NCBI GenBank assembly: GCA_018398765.1 | Contig: JAHBMJ010003247.1 | Coordinates: forward strand, 1-12,112 | From: Chromera velia | Taxonomy: Eukaryota > Sar > Chromeraceae | DNA: 12,112 nucleotides | Reading direction: 5' to 3' | Shown: piece by piece, positions 8,573 through 12,112 of the stretch | How positions within the stretch are numbered: position 1 is the first letter of the stretch | Layout: each line of letters begins with the position of its first letter | Program-made: the position numbers and the translations under genes | Notes under the pieces: model-generated | Told to the model about the DNA's origin: nothing | Database searches by the model: none | What the model saw: the letters and a program-made list of their open reading frames with translations, nothing else

Positions 8573-10370
8573 TTATGCTTTGTATTCCGGAGGCTGGTCG
8601 CGAGCGGTCGTCTCCCATGCGTGGTTGTTTGGAAGGGCATTTGCATTTCCGTACGCTGCCCCCCCATACTGCCCCCCGCCGGCTGTTCCATAGCCTCCCC
8701 CGTATGCAAAATCGTCTGGTTGTTGTCCCCCTCCAATCACATGCATTTGTATAGACGTCCGAGCGCTGTGTCTCTGCGTCTGCTCTGAGCTGGGGCCGGG
8801 ACCATAATCGCCTTTTCCGCCTTGTGAAAGCTTCACTCGGTCCCTTAGAAAATCTTCAAACTTTTTCTTGAAGGGCGAAATCACAAAGTGGCCTCCCGAC
8901 ATGAGAAGCAATTTCTCTTCCCCAATGTAGACCTCCAGATTGTACATAAGGGATTTGTTGATTCTCATGTTCGTTGCCTTCAATTCGACTCGTCGAATCT
9001 CCTGCATGCGAATTAAAGACATTAATTCGGTCATCATATGAATGTTCTTTCTGAGTGGTAGCCACAAAGAGACAGCCAGCCAGTCAATCAAATAACCAGC
9101 CAGCCAGACACAGTGACTGACTAAGAGACAGAAAGGACAGCCTGCAAAGCACGCAGCAGCTAGATGCACCGAGAGATGGCCAAATAAACGGCCCACCGCG
9201 CAGTCGATCGTTTGTCGAATCTCAATATATAAAGAGTCATTGCATTTCGAGAGAGAACCATCTGGATAAGCCCGTATGCACGCAGGCAAGCCGACCAACC
9301 GCGTAGGAGTTCTCCTTCTTGGTGCTGCAGCAACACCAGATGCCTCTTCTGACGGTCACTTCGATTCGGTGGGTCCGGTCTGAAAACACAGCTCTTGTCT
9401 GCAATCCAAACACGTGCATGGTCCAACGTACATGCATCGATCGAGGAACGGTTTGTACCCATGTATGCATGCCGAATACATGCAGTTGATACAGCTATTC
9501 GTAGATACAGCTTCGCTTTTCTTGATTTTTCTTGGCTTCTCTTCGCCTCTCTTCGCTTGTCTTGGCTTCTCTTCGCTTTTCTCTTCCTCTCTTGCATTCT
9601 CTTGGCTTCTCTTGGCTTCTCTTCGACTTAAAAGTTATCGACAATGGACAGTGTGTTTCTCCGCAGCTTGGATGATTCTGGCCAGGATGAAAACCATGGC
9701 CCAATGTTGATCGATCAGTACTGTACAGCACAGTCAAAGTCGCGCAGCACATCGATGAGGCCTTACCGTTGTTCCCATGAACGTGAGCGTGAAGCCCACG
9801 ATCAAGAAGATGGTTGGCGTCGCCAAGTGAACCGCATTCACCCAGTCCCCCGTGGGTAGCACGATGCCAAAAAAAAGAGCTGGAAGAAGAATGAGCCCAA
9901 CGATAAAGAAGAAGCAGCCGAGGAGGGAGAAGATGCCTCCCCCTGCCGATGCAGCTTTCAATGTCCATGTGTTGTTGACTGGGTCATGTTGAATGGGCAA
10001 AGTCTCCGCAGCAGATGGGGTCTTCAGGACCACTCGAATCTCCACTCTGCCGTTAGTCTGAGAGGTCACATCGGACGGGGAGGTACAGGGCTGTCCATTG
10101 ATGCTCTCGACAAACCTGCAATGCAACCAGCATTTGAATGAAGTGTTTCAATGTATAGCCTAGATGCAAAACAAGGTCAGTCAATCATACTCTTTATTTA
10201 TGCTCGACTGACATCGGAAACGGTCCCTTATAGCATTCTTCTGCCGGGGAGCCGAGAAGCACGCCGGCTAAAAAGACCTTCCGCTCTGCCACCTGAATGT
10301 TCCACTCGAGGCCAAACGGAGTGTCAGGGGAAGGACGCGTGAACGTCACCTCCCTCTGCATCTCTATCAT
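8573..10370 (-). CDS. PDZ-domain protein with two transmembrane helices and Gly/Tyr-rich tail
   Basis: Exons on the minus strand are 10370-10213, 10115-9767, 9398-9300 and 9001-8573 (TAA). All are in phase, giving 344 residues from the first ATG of the PDZ exon. Residues 6 to about 85 form a PDZ domain: start REVTFTR, carboxylate-loop-like PFGL at 18-21, GSPAEE at 40-45, VESINGQP at 55-62, a dV motif near 67-69 and a closing VEIRVVL strand. The ATG at residue 53 arises across an exon junction. Two hydrophobic helices follow at 114-138 and 147-167. Then comes a beta-rich region with a CCC cluster (191-193), SGGHF (237-241) and FEDFLRDR, and finally a Gly/Tyr/Gln-rich tail. The PDZ assignment rests on motif pattern only. 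The middle region resembles PH/GRAM-like folds in pattern, which is a guess. Upstream exons are probable but unresolved. It converges with the gene to its left and is divergent from citrate synthase. Confidence 0.78.
9399..9766 (-). other. Intron of the PDZ gene carrying a 10-bp minisatellite
   Basis: The donor GTAAGG lies at 9766 (after the ACG codon) and the acceptor TTGCAG at 9399, phase 0. The minisatellite at 9511-9630 fills a third of the intron and is purine-rich on the transcribed strand. Confidence 0.75.
9511..9630 (+). repeat. Minisatellite: twelve tandem 10-bp units
   Basis: Twelve units of exactly 10 bp have the consensus CTTSGCTTCT (S = C or G). Four units are exactly CTTGGCTTCT; others vary, such as CTTCGCTTTT, CTTCGCCTCT and CTTGCATTCT. 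There is no spacer between units, and the last unit degenerates to CTTCGACTTA. It lies inside an intron and has no flanking hallmarks of a CRISPR array. Confidence 0.9.
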
Positions 10371-10810
10371 CCTGCAATAATTCTCTCAAATCTTTGCTCG
10401 CCTCTGGTGAGCTAATGTACTACCTGGAATCAAAGGCCGCTAAGGAGAGAATGGCGCTGGTATAGTACAGAAGCCTATCCCAGCGGCATCGGAGTGAAAG
10501 GGCCAGCTCTCATTCATGCAGAAGCCCTGGCAGCTATAGTGCGAGTGCGTGTCACGACTGAGACTGCATGCATGCGTCACATATGCGCGCGGTCGACCGG
10601 GACGCGGGTCCGAATTTGCCGTGGGGGCCGGCCTGCATGGCACGTCACTCATGAGCGTGCGTCGTCATCGAGTCGGCTTTTTTGAAATTCGGGTTGACCG
10701 GCGAATGATTCTGATTCAATGCATGGCGAATGAATCGGCTGGTGGCATGCTGCATGGTGGCAGCATGTGGCAGCTTCCAGCTGCATCTCAATCTCCTCCA
10801 AAATCTTCAT
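10371..10810 (-). other. Unresolved 5' part of the PDZ gene
   Basis: Upstream of the PDZ exon is an acceptor-like TTATTGCAG, so the gene probably has earlier exons. One candidate ends at 10424 with a GTAGTA donor in the correct phase (two bases over) and reads about 29 codons from 10510, but it would leave an intron of only 52 bp. A second frame in the same stretch reads CQGFCMNESWPFHSDAAG before a stop. An ATG at 10810 opens a 54-codon frame (MKILEEIEMQLEA) that could be a first exon. I cannot choose among them. The stretch also holds a CpG-rich patch and TGCATGCA at 10565-10572. Confidence 0.35.
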
Positions 10811-10992
10811 ACGGCCAAGATTCCCCCACAAATACAAAATTTTGAATTCCGACTTCGGCTTTCTATCGTTGACAGCTGACGTTTGTCTCCGTTACCCGTT
10901 GTCGGTCTTTCCGGTCACGCGTTTTCTCTCCCTGTTGCTTGACGTGGCTGTTGTCTGAAGTTTCACTCCATCGTTGTTCACTCGGAAAAAGG
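10811..10992. promoter_or_regulatory. Short divergent intergenic region / 5'UTR upstream of citrate synthase
   Basis: This sequence separates the citrate synthase start from the 5' part of the minus-strand PDZ gene, so it probably serves as a two-way promoter plus 5'UTRs. It is pyrimidine-rich on the plus strand (TCTCCGTTACCC, GTTTTCTCTCCCTG). There is no clear TATA box. Its promoter role is inferred from position only. Confidence 0.4.
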
Positions 10993-11610
10993 ATGCGTTC
11001 TTTCAGCACACTTGCCCGCGGTTCTGCCGCGAGTTTGAAAAGACTCCCTTTCCTTTCCACTGGGGCGCGAGCATTCAGCTGCTCCCCTCAGCTGCTTCAG
11101 CAGATTGAGACCCTCGCGCAAGCCAAGGCGGCCCAAACGAAGGAACTGAAGAGCAAGTACGGATCCTATGTCCTCGGGGAGGTCACTGTCGAGCAGTGCA
11201 TCGGAGGAATGCGAGGCATCAAAGGCATGATTTGCGAAACCTCTGATCTCGATGTTGAGGAGGGCATTAGGTTCAGGGGATACACCATCAAGGAGCTGCA
11301 GGCAAAATTGCCCACAGCTCCCGGGGGCACTGAGCCCCTCCCCGAAGGTCTCATTTGGCTCCTCATGACGGGAAATTTGCCCTCAGAGGCCGAGACTAAA
11401 ATCATCACTGAGGAGCTCAGAAAGAGGCAGGAGGTCCCTGCGCATGTGATGAAGGTTCTCGAGTCACTCCCTCCTGACACCCACCCGATGACTCAACTCG
11501 TCACTGCCGTCACAGCTCTTCAGACCGAGTCTGTGTTCGCCAAAGCCTACGCAGAAGGGGTGAAAAAATCCGAGTACTGGAAGCTCTGCCTGGAGGATGC
11601 CTTCGGTGTG
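10993..11610 (+). CDS. CS: Citrate synthase, mitochondrial: first coding exon (partial)
   Basis: Citrate synthase condenses oxaloacetate and acetyl-CoA to citrate, the entry step of the TCA cycle in the mitochondrial matrix. The exon encodes 206 of the usual 450-480 residues. Residues 1 to about 35 are rich in Arg, Ser and Ala with no acidic residue (MRSFSTLARGSAASLKR...RAFSCS), typical of a mitochondrial presequence. Family landmarks follow: GGMRGIKGM at 71-79, ETSDLDVEEGIRFRGY, GGTEPLPEGLIWLLMTGNLP around 111-130, HPMTQL at 164-169, AVTAL and YWKLCLEDA near the end. This is the eukaryotic type I form. The exon ends in phase 0 at GTG|GTCAGT, exactly before the point where homologues continue with an IAKLP-like block. 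The catalytic His and Asp residues lie in later exons outside the window. The ATG at 10993 (context GAAAAAGGATG) is preferred over upstream non-ATG codons in the same frame. Confidence 0.95.
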
Positions 11611-11825
11611 GTCAGTCTCTCCGTTTCTTTGTCTCTCTATTCTCTTGCGGAGTCAGAAAAGGACGATTTGGTTGAATCGTCTCCAATTGACTGACCTGTC
11701 TCTGAACTAGCTGACTGGCGTGTGTCAATGTCCTATTCCCTGAACCAACTTTATCTCTCTCCACAACTGACCTTGGTGCGCGTCATTTTTGTGCACCTCG
11801 CTAGTCGACTCTCCCACTGCGTCCC

Positions 11826-11826
<1 letters not shown>

Positions 11827-11859
<33 letters not shown>
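11827..11859 (+). repeat. Poly-C run of 33 bases
   Basis: An uninterrupted homopolymer C tract within citrate synthase intron 1. Tracts like this are prone to assembly length error, so the printed length may not be exact. Confidence 0.9.
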
Positions 11860-12085
11860 TTCCCCTTCTGATGTGGTTTCTCCTTCCCCCCTAAGAGTCC
11901 AAAGCTTGTTCCGTCTCCGGAATGCTTCCCAGAAGATTATCACTTTTGCCATCCGATTGATTCCACTCCCGTCACCTTCCCACTGTCTAGCTCTCTTTCC
12001 ATCGGACCGACCGACCCTCCGCTAACTGGATTTCTGGGCGGGTGGATGGACATCGGGCGGCAGAAGAAGTAGAATACTTGAACAT

Positions 12086-12109
12086 CCCCCCCCCCCCCCC
12101 CCCCCCCCC
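12086..12109 (+). repeat. Poly-C run of 24 bases at the window edge
   Basis: A second C homopolymer in the same intron, three bases from the right edge. The window also begins with an 11-base C-run at 1-11. Confidence 0.9.
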
Positions 12110-12112
12110 ACT

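Larger units (their letters stand above)
11611..12112 (+). other. First intron of citrate synthase (runs past the right edge)
   Basis: It begins with donor GTCAGT and a pyrimidine-rich body. No segment of the remaining 502 bases encodes the next conserved part of citrate synthase (the IAKLP and AAKIY-like region), so the intron continues beyond the window. If the intron were retained, translation would add 29 codons and stop at the TGA at 11692-11694. It contains two long C-runs. Confidence 0.8.

Noticed and set aside
8494-8788. Plus-strand open frames of 86 codons
   Set aside because: They lie opposite the last exon of the PDZ gene, whose minus-strand frame has clear protein character and a sensible stop.
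9511-9630. Possible CRISPR array
   Set aside because: The units are 10 bp, contiguous and without spacers. It is a minisatellite in a eukaryotic intron.
10939-10992. In-frame upstream extension of citrate synthase from a TTG codon
   Set aside because: There is no ATG, and the ATG at 10993 begins a typical mitochondrial presequence. The extension reads as 5'UTR.
11725-12025. Open frames with long Gly or Pro runs on both strands
   Set aside because: They are translations of the 33-base C-run within citrate synthase intron 1.

Overview
The window looks like nuclear DNA of a protist with spliced genes. The evidence is one unmistakable eukaryotic gene start (mitochondrial citrate synthase with a targeting presequence), about a dozen introns with GT...AG ends and polypyrimidine/TGCAG acceptors, dense microsatellites and long C-runs. 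The intron density, mixed GC content and TGCATGCA octamers would fit an alveolate alga such as a chromerid (Chromera-like). That assignment is inference; only 'eukaryote with many spliceosomal introns' is directly supported.

Layout, left to right. (1) Positions 1-2020, minus strand: at least four exons of a multi-pass membrane protein, about six predicted helices followed by a cytosolic helix and an acidic/Gly-rich stretch. It runs off the left edge. A likely 5' exon lies at 2340-2579. (2) 2580-3746: a non-coding, CpG-rich divergent promoter region with poly-C/GCGGG motifs and a 32-bp direct repeat. (3) 3747-6901, plus strand: a seven-exon gene for a protein of about 291 residues with a coiled-coil front, a glycine-zipper hydrophobic core and a C-terminal array of 24-residue helical repeats. 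(4) 6902-8572: non-coding space between convergent genes, including an AT-rich island of about 0.8 kb with degenerate tandem repeats. (5) 8573-10370, minus strand: four clear exons of a 344-residue protein, PDZ domain - two membrane helices - soluble beta-rich region - Gly/Tyr-rich tail. Its 5' end is unresolved. (6) 10811-10992: short divergent intergenic/5'UTR space. (7) 10993-11610, plus strand: first coding exon of citrate synthase (206 residues). The rest of the window is its first intron, with a 33-base C-run and a 24-base C-run near the edge.

The genes do not form an evident pathway. Three of the four predicted products are, or could be, membrane-associated. The most interesting items are the PDZ-membrane protein and the 24-residue repeat protein, both assembled here by splice-phase reasoning. 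I see no mobile element with coding capacity, no CRISPR array and no RNA gene that I can support.
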